Assembly: GCA_046330225.1 (NCBI GenBank)
Contig: JAXLTD010000008.1
Location: forward strand, 62,001 to 126,000
From: CANJIV01 sp046330225
GTDB taxonomy: Bacteria > Actinomycetota > Thermoleophilia > Solirubrobacterales > Solirubrobacteraceae
Length of the DNA stretch: 64,000 nucleotides
Direction: 5' to 3'
Shown one piece after another: positions 7,053 through 15,603 of this stretch. Under the pieces are notes generated by a model. That model searched no databases. It saw only the letters and a program-made list of their open reading frames with translations, and was not told where the DNA came from. Numbering within the stretch: the first letter of the stretch is position 1; each line of letters begins with the position of its first letter. Made by a program: the position numbers and the translations under genes.

Positions 7053-8066
7053 ATGCCCCGCACCGACATGCCCGTCCGCCACGCTGCGGCGGTGCCCGCC
7101 TCACCGGCGGCGCGCCGCCGGCCCGTCCCCCCGGACTCCGTGGCCCTCAAGCACGAGCGCGCCGAGCGCCTGGCCAACGCGGCCGTCGTGGTCATCCCCA
7201 TCGCCCTCCTCGGCTGGGCAGTGTGGCTGGCCTGGGGCGGCGTGCTCCACTGGCAGGACATCGTCGTCTTCGCGACCACCTACGCCCTGAGCGGCATCGG
7301 CATCACCGTCGGCTTCCACCGGCTCTTCACGCACCGCAGCTTCAAGGCGGCGCCGGCCACCCGCGGCGTGCTCGCGGCGCTGGGCTCATCGGCGGTGGAG
7401 GGGTCGGTGACCGAGTGGGTCGCCACCCACCGCAAGCACCACCGCTACTCCGACCAGGACGGCGACCCGCACAGTCCTCACCTCGATCACGAGCCGGGCT
7501 GGCGCGGCGCTCTCAAGGGCCTCTACCACGCGCACGTGGGCTGGACCGTGCGCGGCGGCGACCGGGCGAGCGTCCAGCGCTACGCGAAGGACCTCGTGGC
7601 CGACCCGGTCACGCGCTTCGTGAGCCGCACGTTCTTCGTCTGGGTCATCGCCGGCCTCGCGTTCTCGTTCGGTCTCGGCGTTGCGCTCACCGGCACGGTC
7701 GCCGGCGGCCTCACCGGGCTGCTGTGGGGCGGAGCCGTGCGGATCTTCCTGCTCCAGCACGTCACGTTCAGCATCAACTCGCTCTGCCACTTCTTCGGAC
7801 GCCGCCCCTACGCAACCGGCGACGAGTCGCGCAATCTGGCGTGGCTCGCGCCGCTCTCGCTCGGGGAGGCCTGGCACAACAACCACCACGCCTTCCCGAC
7901 GTCGGCCGCACATGGGCTGACCCGCTGGCAGGTCGATCCGTCGGCGCTGGTGATTCGGGGGATGGAGCGGGTCGGGCTGGCGTGGGACGTCGTGCGGATC
8001 GCCCCGGAGCGCCAGGCGGCCAAGCGCGCGGAGGGCGCGGTGCCGGCGCCGCCCCGCGCCGCCTGA
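7053..8066 (+). CDS. Acyl-CoA (stearoyl-CoA type) desaturase
   Basis: A 337-residue membrane di-iron desaturase. The three histidine boxes are present: HRLFTH at residue 89, HRKHH at 126 and HNNHH at 275, with hydrophobic segments before box 1 and between boxes 2 and 3. The family inserts a cis double bond into fatty acyl chains, adjusting membrane fluidity, and needs electrons from ferredoxin or a reductase not encoded here. Length matches bacterial SCD-type enzymes. The first 30 residues are polar and may be a cytoplasmic extension. The leader motif shared with the DUF2294 gene suggests a common regulator. Confidence 0.9.
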   Translation: MPRTDMPVRHAAAVPASPAARRRPVPPDSVALKHERAERLANAAVVVIPIALLGWAVWLAWGGVLHWQDIVVFATTYALSGIGITVGFHRLFTHRSFKAAPATRGVLAALGSSAVEGSVTEWVATHRKHHRYSDQDGDPHSPHLDHEPGWRGALKGLYHAHVGWTVRGGDRASVQRYAKDLVADPVTRFVSRTFFVWVIAGLAFSFGLGVALTGTVAGGLTGLLWGGAVRIFLLQHVTFSINSLCHFFGRRPYATGDESRNLAWLAPLSLGEAWHNNHHAFPTSAAHGLTRWQVDPSALVIRGMERVGLAWDVVRIAPERQAAKRAEGAVPAPPRAA

Positions 8067-8081
8067 CCCGGCGCGCGGCGC

Positions 8082-8450
8082 TCAGTCTGCCGGGCGCCGC
8101 GCGGCCGCCTCGTCCGCCGCGCGCTTGCGCCAGGGCAGGACGCCCTCGATCTCGACATCGAGCGAGAAGCTGAGGATCGTGCGGACCACGACGATCAAGC
8201 CCAGGACGCCGACGTTCTCCAGCGTCGGCTCGACGGCGACCGTGCGCAGGAGGTCGGCGGCGATGAACACCTCGAGGCTCAGCAGGATCCCGCGGGCGAA
8301 GGTGCGCCGCGTCTCCAGGTAGAGCGCCTCGGCGGTGGCGCCGCCGGCCTTCAGCCGGATCACCTGCGCGATCGTCGCGACGACGCCGGCGATGATGATC
8401 CCGACGGCGATCCACTCGAACGCGCGGGCGATGTCCTCCATGGCCTGCAT
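8082..8450 (-). CDS. DUF1622 family membrane protein
   Basis: A 122-residue protein with three hydrophobic segments and the DUF1622 hallmark region RGILLSLEVFIAADLLRTVA, followed by a conserved segment that includes the SFSLDVEIEGVLPWRK end. The family is of unknown function, integral to the membrane. ATG 8450 is preferred because CAGGCT lies 8 nt upstream. ATG 8441 is an alternative three codons inside. It is convergent with the desaturase gene. Confidence 0.75.
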   Translation of the reverse strand: MQAMEDIARAFEWIAVGIIIAGVVATIAQVIRLKAGGATAEALYLETRRTFARGILLSLEVFIAADLLRTVAVEPTLENVGVLGLIVVVRTILSFSLDVEIEGVLPWRKRAADEAAARRPAD

Positions 8451-8458
8451 GGACCGCC

Positions 8459-8464
8459 AGCCTG
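8459..8464 (-). promoter_or_regulatory. Possible -10 box of the DUF1622 gene
   Basis: CAGGCT on the minus strand, 8 nt before ATG 8450. It is a C-for-T variant of the TAnnnT hexamer seen elsewhere in this window. Confidence 0.3.
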
Positions 8465-8487
8465 CCAGCCGGCACGGACGGCCTGCC

Positions 8488-10368
8488 TCAGGCCGGCGCC
8501 GGCGCGCCCGCCGAGAGCCGGGCCAGGCGCACCGCGGTCGCGAGGCCCTCCGCGTCGTAGGCTCCGTGGTGGCGCAGGCCGTTGACGAAGAACGTCGGGG
8601 TGCCCGAGACTCCGCTGCGGTCGGCGCCCGCCACGTCCTCGCGGATCCGTCCGGCGTGGCGGCGGCGCCGCAGATCCTCGCTGAACCGCTCGACGTCGAG
8701 CCCGAGTTCCTCGGCGTACCTGGCGAGGTCGCGCGGCGCGAGGGCATCCTGGCGGCTGAAGAGCAGATCGTGCATCTCCCAGAACGCGCCCTGGTCCGCG
8801 GCGGCCTCGGACGCCTCGGCGGCGAGCTGCGCCCGCGGGTGGACATCGTTGAGCGGCAGGTGACGGAAGACGAACCGCAGGCCCTCGTCCTCCCCGGCGA
8901 GCACCGCGCGGATCATCGGCTCAGCCTGGGCGCAGTACGGGCACTCGAAGTCCCCGTACTCGACGAGCGTCACGGCGGCGTCAGCGGCGCCCCGCACGTG
9001 GTCGCGCTCGGGGTCGACTTCGGCCGACAGGTCGACGATCTGGTCTGCCGTGCGGCCGAGCTGGCGCGCCCGGGTCGGGGCGGGGATCCGGGCGATGACG
9101 CGGAACGCGATCCAGGTCAGCCCGGGCGAGATCAGCGCGGCAGCGAGCACCCCGACCTTCGCCTCCGCGAGGTCCTGCCCGGTGAAGGCGAGGCTGGCGA
9201 TGAGCAGGGAGACCGTGAACCCCACCCCGGCAGCGGTCCCGGTCGCCGCCAGGCCGGGCCAGGTCACCGGCAGGCGGCCGCCGCCGAGCCGGCGGCGCGT
9301 GCCGAGCCAGGAGGCGGCCAGGATCCCGAGCGGCTTGCCCGCGACGTAGGCCGCGGCGATCCCGATCGTGATCGCCGAGCCGGTCGCGGCGCTCAGCAGC
9401 GGCCCGTCGATCCGAATGCCGGCGTTGGCCAGCGCGAACAGCGGCACGATCACCAGGCTCGTCCAGGGGTGCAGCCGGTGCTGGAGCCGCTCGTTCGGTG
9501 AGATGGCCAGGGCGAGGCTGCGCTGGGCCGCGGAGGCCAGCTCCGGGGTTGGCTGCTCGCGGAAGGAGCGCGTCAGCTCGGTGGCCCGCTCGAGGTCCTC
9601 ACGCGCGGGCGGGTACGCCGTGGTCACGAGCCCGATGGCCAGCCCGGCAATCACCGGGTCGATGCCCGACTCGAACATGGCCAGCCAGATTCCGATGCCG
9701 ACGATCACGGCGGCGGGCGTGCGCCAGGGGCCGGCATAGCGCAGGGCGATGAGGACGCCGAAGAGCGCGAGGGCCACGGCGAGCGCGGGAACGGAGACCG
9801 AGCTGGTGTAGGCCACGGCGATCACCAGGAGCGCACCGAGGTCGTCGATCACCACCATCGTGAGCAGGAACACGCGCAGCCGCGTGGCGCCGCGCGGTGC
9901 CGCCAGCGCCAGCGCCCCGAGGGCGAGCGCGGTGTCGGTCGACATCGCCGCCCCCCAGCCGCCGGCGCCGGCGCCGCCGGCGTTGACGGCCAGGTACAGG
10001 CCGACGGCGGCGGCCATGCCCCCGAGCGCCGCCAGGACCGGAAGGGCGATGCGGCGGCGCTCCCGCAGCTCCCCGAGATCGAGCTCGCGCTTGGCTTCCA
10101 GGCCGACGACGAGGAAGAACAGCGTCATCAGCCCCTGGTTGACCCAGTCGCGCAGGTCCGCCGACAGGTCGTGGCTGCCGAGCGCAAGCGTCAGCTTCGT
10201 CGTCCACACCGACTCGTAGCTGCCGGGGTCCGCGTTGGCCCAGGCCAGCGCCGCCAGCGCGGCCGCGACGAGCCCGGCCGCACCCGCGGTCTCCGCGCGC
10301 AGGAAGGCGCGGACGGGGGCGCCGAGGCTGCGGGCCCAGGCGGTGCGTGCGGCGGCGGGCCGGTCCAT
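8488..10368 (-). CDS. nhaA: NhaA Na+/H+ antiporter fused to a DsbA/thioredoxin-fold domain
   Basis: A 626-residue fusion. Residues 20-410 are an NhaA antiporter with about twelve membrane segments, including the MSTDTALALG and VVIDDLGALL segments that carry the cation-binding aspartates. Residues 435-620 form a DsbA-like thioredoxin fold with the active-site CPYC near residue 475 and a cis-Pro loop (SGTPTFF). NhaA exchanges Na+ for H+. The appended domain may sense or change the redox state of envelope proteins. Such fusions occur in other actinobacteria. ATG 10368 is supported by a TACTGC/GATACT box 6-8 nt upstream. The next gene upstream ends 43 bp away on the same strand. Confidence 0.9.
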   Translation of the reverse strand: MDRPAAARTAWARSLGAPVRAFLRAETAGAAGLVAAALAALAWANADPGSYESVWTTKLTLALGSHDLSADLRDWVNQGLMTLFFLVVGLEAKRELDLGELRERRRIALPVLAALGGMAAAVGLYLAVNAGGAGAGGWGAAMSTDTALALGALALAAPRGATRLRVFLLTMVVIDDLGALLVIAVAYTSSVSVPALAVALALFGVLIALRYAGPWRTPAAVIVGIGIWLAMFESGIDPVIAGLAIGLVTTAYPPAREDLERATELTRSFREQPTPELASAAQRSLALAISPNERLQHRLHPWTSLVIVPLFALANAGIRIDGPLLSAATGSAITIGIAAAYVAGKPLGILAASWLGTRRRLGGGRLPVTWPGLAATGTAAGVGFTVSLLIASLAFTGQDLAEAKVGVLAAALISPGLTWIAFRVIARIPAPTRARQLGRTADQIVDLSAEVDPERDHVRGAADAAVTLVEYGDFECPYCAQAEPMIRAVLAGEDEGLRFVFRHLPLNDVHPRAQLAAEASEAAADQGAFWEMHDLLFSRQDALAPRDLARYAEELGLDVERFSEDLRRRRHAGRIREDVAGADRSGVSGTPTFFVNGLRHHGAYDAEGLATAVRLARLSAGAPAPA

Positions 10369-10374
10369 GGCGTC

Positions 10375-10382
10375 GCAGTATC
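10375..10382 (-). promoter_or_regulatory. Probable -10 box (leaderless) of nhaA fusion
   Basis: GATACTGC on the minus strand, so GATACT or TACTGC falls 8 or 6 nt before ATG 10368. The same octamer core is found before the AraC-VOC gene at 38718. Confidence 0.45.
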
Positions 10383-10411
10383 GCGACCCCGGAGCCGGCC
10401 GGGCCGGCGGG

Positions 10412-11296
10412 TCAGGGGGCTGGCTCGGCCTGGCCGCCGCCTGGCGGCAGGCGGCTCCAGTGCGCCGACACGAACGGCCGTGCCGTCGGCTGGACCACCG
10501 GACGGATCGCCGCGGCCGCCGCCGGGAAGTCGGCGTAGATCCAGGCGACGAGGTCGCGCGCGGTCGCTGTGCTGCCGATCGCGTCCGCGGCGAGCCGGTC
10601 CAGCAGCTCCTCCTGGGAGTAGGCCGGTGCCGACCGGTCGCGGGCGGGCAGCGCGGCGAGCGCGGCGGCGTCGCCGTCCAGGCCATGCGCGCCCCAGCGC
10701 GAGACGAACGCCAGGAGCTCGTCAACCGGCGCGGCGCCAGGCAGGTCTGGCTCGAAGGCGATCCCGCTGAGGCGGCCGAGCAGGTAGCTCACCTCGGTCC
10801 AGGCCAGCGCGGTGAGCTGGGCCGGCGTCACCCACAGGAGCGCCGCGCGCAGGATCGTGCCGGCGCTCGGGTGCAGCGTCGCCGGGAACGAGCCATAGGC
10901 GGTGGGGTGCGCCGCGGCGACGACGTCGAAGCCGTGCAGGTCGCCGGCGAGCACCGGGAGGCGCCGCTCCGCCGGCGGCAGGTGCGCGAACTTCCGGATC
11001 AGGGCGTCGGGCGCGCCGTTGGAGCCGAAGGCCAGGAGCGGGTGCCGGCCCGCGTCGCTCAGTTCGGGCACGGCTGTGAGCGGCGCGACGTCCTCGCCGT
11101 CCAGCCAGTAGGAGGACGGCGGGCGCGGCCACGGGTATCCGAGCGCCAGCGTGTAGGCGTCGTCCCCGAACTCCCGCGGCCCGACCGACCCGATCGCCTC
11201 GAGCACGAACGCCAGGAACGCGTCGTCGTCCATCGCGAGGCGCCGCAGCAGCTCGGGCTCCTCGATGCGCGGCCAGTCCGCGGGGCCGGTCAGCAC
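10412..11296 (-). CDS. Protein with possible gamma-glutamylcyclotransferase-like motif
   Basis: A 294-residue cytoplasmic protein. Residues 75-90 read LLAFGSNGAPDAL, resembling the YGSN loop that opens the GGCT/AIG2 fold, followed by a region (SFPATLHPSAGTILRAALLWVT) that fits that fold's ordering. The match is weak and no catalytic Glu can be assigned, so the function is open. The GTG start at 11296 overlaps the TGA of the upstream GH31 gene (GTGCTGA), so the two are almost surely co-translated. Confidence 0.6.
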   Translation of the reverse strand: MLTGPADWPRIEEPELLRRLAMDDDAFLAFVLEAIGSVGPREFGDDAYTLALGYPWPRPPSSYWLDGEDVAPLTAVPELSDAGRHPLLAFGSNGAPDALIRKFAHLPPAERRLPVLAGDLHGFDVVAAAHPTAYGSFPATLHPSAGTILRAALLWVTPAQLTALAWTEVSYLLGRLSGIAFEPDLPGAAPVDELLAFVSRWGAHGLDGDAAALAALPARDRSAPAYSQEELLDRLAADAIGSTATARDLVAWIYADFPAAAAAIRPVVQPTARPFVSAHWSRLPPGGGQAEPAP

Positions 11297-13791
11297 CCGC
11301 GCACCACGACGGTGGCAGCGCGCACGGTGAACGCTGCGGTGAGCACGGCGCCGGCCCGGGCCTGGCGCCACGCCCGGCGCGGCAGCGCGCGGCCGCCGAC
11401 CGTGACCGCGCAGGCGCGGAAGGCGCCCGTGCCGCCGCGGCGGCGCAGCCCCGCCGTCGAGGCCTCGAGCTCGTACCGGCGCGTCCGGGCGCCCCGGATG
11501 CGCAGCGTCCAGCGCCCCGGAGCGGTCGCGGAGGCCAGGCGCTCCCCGGCGAACATCCCCGCGGTCGCGGGCGGCCCCGGGTACGCGAGGAGCCGCAGGC
11601 GCGCGCGCCGGTCGCCGAGGTGCACGATCCCGCTCCCGTAGGCGCTGAGCGTCGAGACGTCGGCGGGCAGCAGGGGCAGGACGGCGCCGGCCCGGATGAA
11701 CAGGGGCAGCTCGTCCAGCCCGGCGCGGGCCGTCACCGTGCGCCCGCCGCGGAGGGGAGCGGCCGCAGCCGCGTGGTACGCGCCATCGCCGGTCCCGTCG
11801 TAGCGCAGGGCGGTCCGGCCGTCGAGCCAGGCGCCTCGCGGCAGGTAGACCGCACGCGAGCGTGCGCCGGCGGTCACGACGGGAGCGGCGAGGAGGTCGT
11901 TCCCGAAGCGGTACTCGTCGCCGGCAGCGGCGGCGCGCGCATCGCTTGGGTCGTCGAGCACGAGGGCGCGCATGAGCGGCAGCCCGGTCCGGCGGTACTG
12001 CGCGTCGGCGGCGAGCAGGTACGGATAGAGCTGCGTGTGCAGCTTGGCGTAGCGGCGCCAGACGCCGACGTTCTCCGGGTCCCACACCTGCGGCCGGGCG
12101 TAGGCGGGAATCGCCAGCCCGGACTTCTTCATGCGCATCACCGCGGAGACGGCCCCGAACTCGATCCAGCGCTGCAGCAGTTCGGGCGTGAGCTTCGGGT
12201 CCGTGCCGAGCGTGTCGTAGCCGCCGATGTCCGACCCCCAGCGGCTGACCCCGGACAGGCCCATGCTGAGCGCCTGGGTCACGGCGGAGCTGAGCCCGTC
12301 GAACCCGAACGCCGTGGCCGGATCCCCGCCCCACACGACGTCGGCGCAGCGCGCCGCGCCGGTCCAGCCGGAGCGCTGGAAGCGCACGATCGGCCGGCCG
12401 GCGGTGAGCCGGTCCACGCCGCAGTGATAGAGCGTCGGGTAGCGGTTGTGCAGCGCGGTGCCGGTCCGTCCGTCGGCGCTGCGGGCGTCCAGCGCCGTGT
12501 ACTCGCCGAAGTCCTCCATCCAGCCGTCGTGCCCGAACGCGAGCATCCGCGCGACCACGTCGCCGTAGGCCGGCGGTCCCGACCGCGACGTGAAGTCGTA
12601 CTCGCCGACCGGCTGGATCGAGAAGCCTGCCGGGCCGGTCCCCCCGACGAACGAGTTGAACACGGACGGGGAGCCGTCGGGCGCGCGCAGGAGCGCGCCG
12701 GCGCTGCGGGCCGCCGAGAACCGCGGCTCGTACGAGGCGCAGAGCATCGGGTTGACGTAGGTGAGGACTGCCAGGCCCTGCGCGTGGTAGAAGGCGACCC
12801 GGGTGCGCTCGTAGTCCTCCAGGCCGCGGTCGAGCCCGCACGGGAGGTAGCGCAGCTGCGTTTCGGCGGCCGAGACCGGCGCGTCGGCCGCCCGGAGCTT
12901 TGCCAGGTCGGCCTGCTGGTCGGCCAGCGGCGGCGCGTTCGGCTGCCCGGTCTGCAGCCAGGGCCCGAACGCCCACGGCGCCGGCGGCGCGGGCTGGCGC
13001 CCGGTCGCCGCGGTGAACCGCCGCAGCGCGGCGGCCGGCGTGGGGCCGGCGAAGACCGAGAGGCTGAGCGCCGGGCCGGCGACGTCGGCGCCCCACGTGC
13101 CGCCCCGGGCGCCCGGCAGCCGGAACGTGCTCGTCTCGTCACGGGCGACGAGCACGCCGTACCCGCGGCCGGAGAGCAGCCACGGCACCGGGTAGTAGGT
13201 CGCGTCGAGCCGCGCGCGGAAGCCCACCGGCGGGATCGTGACCTTCGCGATGTCACGGCTGCCTGGGCCGAATGGGCCATCGCTGACGTAGTTCTCAACC
13301 GTCGTGCCCTGCGGAGAGACGGCGGTGGAGCGCTCGCCGAACCCGAAGTAGCGCTCGCCGCGGGGCGCGCGGAAGGCGATGCTCGCTGCCGTCGCCGCGG
13401 GCGATCCGAGGAGCCGCGCGTGCAGGGCGATGGCGCCGCTGGCGAGCGGCGCGAGGCGCACCTCGGCCCGGCGGCCATGGTCGGTGGCCAGGGCCAGGAC
13501 GGTGGCCGCCCCGGCCGTCCGGGCCGAGACGAGGCGGACCGCCGTCTGCGTCACGCCGCCGGCCTCGAACCGCAGCGACCGCGCGGCTTGGGCGAGGCCG
13601 TCGCCGCCGGTCTGGGCGAAGCGGACCGTGCCCGCGGCATCCGAAGCCGCCGACAGGGAGCCGGACCGGACGGAAGCCGCCACCGCCGCGGGAGCAGCGG
13701 CCGCGAGGGCCCCGGCAATCGCCGCGCCCGCGAGGCCCGTGCGGGCCCAGGGCGCGCGGCGGACGCGGGGGGCGAGGCTGGCGCGGAGCAC
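11290..13791 (-). CDS. Secreted glycoside hydrolase family 31 enzyme
   Basis: An 833-residue retaining alpha-glycosidase. The signal peptide covers about residues 1-35. The catalytic barrel contains the nucleophile motif GWMEDFGE (Asp near residue 427) and the acid/base Asp in VVWGGDP near residue 490, then SDIGGYDT as in GH31. C-terminal beta domains follow. The WMxDFGEY pattern is shared with YihQ-type sulfoquinovosidases as well as alpha-glucosidases and alpha-xylosidases, so substrate specificity is open. GTG 13791 is chosen: it gives a standard signal peptide and lies 6 nt after a -10 box with a -35 box 18 nt further up. The TTG at 13827 is part of that -35 box. Confidence 0.85.
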   Translation of the reverse strand: MLRASLAPRVRRAPWARTGLAGAAIAGALAAAAPAAVAASVRSGSLSAASDAAGTVRFAQTGGDGLAQAARSLRFEAGGVTQTAVRLVSARTAGAATVLALATDHGRRAEVRLAPLASGAIALHARLLGSPAATAASIAFRAPRGERYFGFGERSTAVSPQGTTVENYVSDGPFGPGSRDIAKVTIPPVGFRARLDATYYPVPWLLSGRGYGVLVARDETSTFRLPGARGGTWGADVAGPALSLSVFAGPTPAAALRRFTAATGRQPAPPAPWAFGPWLQTGQPNAPPLADQQADLAKLRAADAPVSAAETQLRYLPCGLDRGLEDYERTRVAFYHAQGLAVLTYVNPMLCASYEPRFSAARSAGALLRAPDGSPSVFNSFVGGTGPAGFSIQPVGEYDFTSRSGPPAYGDVVARMLAFGHDGWMEDFGEYTALDARSADGRTGTALHNRYPTLYHCGVDRLTAGRPIVRFQRSGWTGAARCADVVWGGDPATAFGFDGLSSAVTQALSMGLSGVSRWGSDIGGYDTLGTDPKLTPELLQRWIEFGAVSAVMRMKKSGLAIPAYARPQVWDPENVGVWRRYAKLHTQLYPYLLAADAQYRRTGLPLMRALVLDDPSDARAAAAGDEYRFGNDLLAAPVVTAGARSRAVYLPRGAWLDGRTALRYDGTGDGAYHAAAAAPLRGGRTVTARAGLDELPLFIRAGAVLPLLPADVSTLSAYGSGIVHLGDRRARLRLLAYPGPPATAGMFAGERLASATAPGRWTLRIRGARTRRYELEASTAGLRRRGGTGAFRACAVTVGGRALPRRAWRQARAGAVLTAAFTVRAATVVVRGC

Positions 13792-13797
13792 CGCGGG

Positions 13798-13827
13798 AGT
13801 CTCGACGCTGGACCGGGGACCCGTCAA
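13798..13827 (-). promoter_or_regulatory. Promoter of the GH31 gene (-35 TTGACG, -10 GAGACT)
   Basis: On the minus strand: TTGACG (13827-13822), an 18-bp spacer, GAGACT (13803-13798), then 6 nt to GTG 13791. A near-consensus -35, correct spacing and start-proximal -10 fit a leaderless transcript. Confidence 0.55.
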
Positions 13828-13866
13828 CCGGCAACCGTCGTCTCACAGCCGTCGCGGCCGTTCCTC

Positions 13867-13872
13867 TAGATT
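13867..13872 (+). promoter_or_regulatory. Probable -10 box (leaderless) of the GlsB/YeaQ-like gene
   Basis: TAGATT, 8 nt before ATG 13881, no Shine-Dalgarno visible. It lies 40 bp from the divergent GH31 promoter. Confidence 0.5.
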
Positions 13873-13880
13873 CCGGCCGC

Positions 13881-14156
13881 ATGGAAGCGATCCTGTACGC
13901 CATCGCCTACGTGGCCCTGGCCCTCGCGGTTGGCGGACTCGCCCGCCTCCTGCTGCCCGGCAAGGACGAGATCTCGGTGCTCGCCACGTTCATGCTCGGC
14001 GCAGTCGGCATGTTCGCCGGGGCGCTCCTCTCCCTGATCTTCCTCGGGGAGGCGCGCTACGGCGGCCTCATCGCCGGCCTCGTCGTCGCGGTGCTCATGC
14101 TCTACACGGTCCGCAAGCTCAACGGCGGCGGCTTCCGGGACCCCGGCGAGGACTGA
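13881..14156 (+). CDS. Small three-helix membrane protein, GlsB/YeaQ/YmgE-like
   Basis: A 91-residue protein with three membrane segments and Gly-rich turns (AVGGLARLLLPG, then TFMLGAVGMFAGALL, then GGLIAGLVVAVLML). This spacing matches the transglycosylase-associated/GlsB/YeaQ family of stress-linked small membrane proteins, whose function is not settled. The C-terminal tail RKLNGGGFRDPGED is polar. Only 12 bp separate its stop from the next gene, so they may form an operon. Confidence 0.65.
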   Translation: MEAILYAIAYVALALAVGGLARLLLPGKDEISVLATFMLGAVGMFAGALLSLIFLGEARYGGLIAGLVVAVLMLYTVRKLNGGGFRDPGED

Positions 14157-14168
14157 CCGCCGCCCGCC

Positions 14169-15578
14169 ATGACGGCCACGGCCCACCGGTCCCTCTGGCT
14201 GCAGGAGGCCCTCGGCGACGCGCCGGATGCGCCGCCGCTGGCCGGGAGCGCGCGGGCCGACGTCGCGATCGTCGGCGGCGGCTACGTCGGGCTGTGGACG
14301 GCGATCCTCATCAAGGAGCAGGACCCGGCCTGCGACGTCGTGCTCCTCGAGCAGGACGTGTGCGGCGGCGGCGCGTCGGGGCGCAACGGCGGCTTCGTCC
14401 TGGGGTGGTGGCCCAAGCTCGCCACGCTCGTTGCGCTCTGCGGGGCCGACGAGGCCGTGCGCCTGTGCCGGGCCGCCGACGCGGCGGTGGGCGAGATCGG
14501 CGACTTCTGCGCCGCCCACGGCATCGCGGCCGACTACACCCCCGCCGGGCACTTCTGGACCGCGACCACGGAGGCAACGCGGGGAGCCTGGGACGAGACC
14601 GTCGCGCTGGCCCGGTCGCTCGGGGCGTCCGACGCCTTCGTCCCGGTCGAGCCCGGCGACCTGGCTCGCCGCACCGGCTCGGACCGCCATCTCGCCGGCG
14701 TGTTCGAGCCCCACGGCGCGACGGTGCAGCCCGCCCGGCTCGTGCGGGGCCTGCGCCGCGTCGCGCTCGAATGCGGCGTGCGCATCCACGAGCACACGGC
14801 CGTCACCGGCCTGGACCGCCGCGCCCCGGCCGTGCTGCGCACCGCCGCCGGCGCCGTGATCGCCGACCGGGTCGTGATCGCCACGAACGCCTGGGCCGCC
14901 AGCCTGCGCGAGCTGTGGCGGCGCCTCGTGGCGATCAGCTCCGACATCGTGGCGACCGAGCCCATCCCCGGGCAGCTCGCTGACATCGGCTGGACCGGCG
15001 GCGAGGCGATCTCGGACTCGCAGCAGATGGTCCACTACTACCGCACGACCGCGGACGGGCGCATCGTGTTCGGGAAGGGGGGCTGGGGCATCGCCCTCGC
15101 CGGCCGGATCCCGCCGAGCTTCGACCGCCACGACGGCCGGGCGGCCGACGTGGAGGCGGACTTCCGGGCGATTTACCCCGGGCTCGGCAGCGTGGCCATT
15201 GCCGAGCACTGGAGCGGGCCGATCGATCGCTCGCCGAGCGGCATTCCGCTCCTCGGGCGTCTCGGGGGCCGCGGCCACATCTTCTACGGCGTGGGGTGGA
15301 GCGGGAACGGCGTGGGGCCGAGCCGGCTGGGCGGGAAGATCCTGGCCTCGCTTGCGCGTGGCCGCGCCGACGAGTGGAGCCGGTGCGGGCTCGTCGACAC
15401 GCCGCATCCGGGAGCGCTGCCGCCGGAGCCGATTCGCTTCGTCGGCGCGCATGTCGTCCGGGATGCCGTCGTGCGCAACGAGCGGGCCCAGCGGGCCGGC
15501 CGCGCGCCGGGCCGGCTCGACGTCCTCCTCGCCAGCCTCGCCCCGGCGGGCATCATCCCCAACCCGCCGTCGGAGTGA
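14169..15578 (+). CDS. FAD-dependent oxidoreductase (DAO family, gamma-glutamylputrescine-oxidase-like)
   Basis: A 469-residue flavoprotein. The dinucleotide-binding motif VAIVGGGYVGLW lies at residues 32-43, with the acidic strand end LLEQD about 25 residues later. GGGASGRNGGF follows, as in the DAO family members PuuB/OrdL. The C-terminal FAD contact GVGWSGNGVGPS is also typical. The expected reaction is oxidation of a secondary or primary amine with O2, giving H2O2. The true substrate is not visible. The gene closely follows the small membrane protein and precedes a membrane protein by 25 bp, with no visible promoter between. Confidence 0.85.
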   Translation: MTATAHRSLWLQEALGDAPDAPPLAGSARADVAIVGGGYVGLWTAILIKEQDPACDVVLLEQDVCGGGASGRNGGFVLGWWPKLATLVALCGADEAVRLCRAADAAVGEIGDFCAAHGIAADYTPAGHFWTATTEATRGAWDETVALARSLGASDAFVPVEPGDLARRTGSDRHLAGVFEPHGATVQPARLVRGLRRVALECGVRIHEHTAVTGLDRRAPAVLRTAAGAVIADRVVIATNAWAASLRELWRRLVAISSDIVATEPIPGQLADIGWTGGEAISDSQQMVHYYRTTADGRIVFGKGGWGIALAGRIPPSFDRHDGRAADVEADFRAIYPGLGSVAIAEHWSGPIDRSPSGIPLLGRLGGRGHIFYGVGWSGNGVGPSRLGGKILASLARGRADEWSRCGLVDTPHPGALPPEPIRFVGAHVVRDAVVRNERAQRAGRAPGRLDVLLASLAPAGIIPNPPSE

Positions 15579-15603
15579 TCCGGCCCGGCCGGGGCGCCGG
15601 CAC

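Noticed and set aside
11620..13869. Long plus-strand frame opposite the GH31 gene
   Set aside because: Low-complexity translation with no motifs. GH31 motifs on the minus strand are unambiguous.
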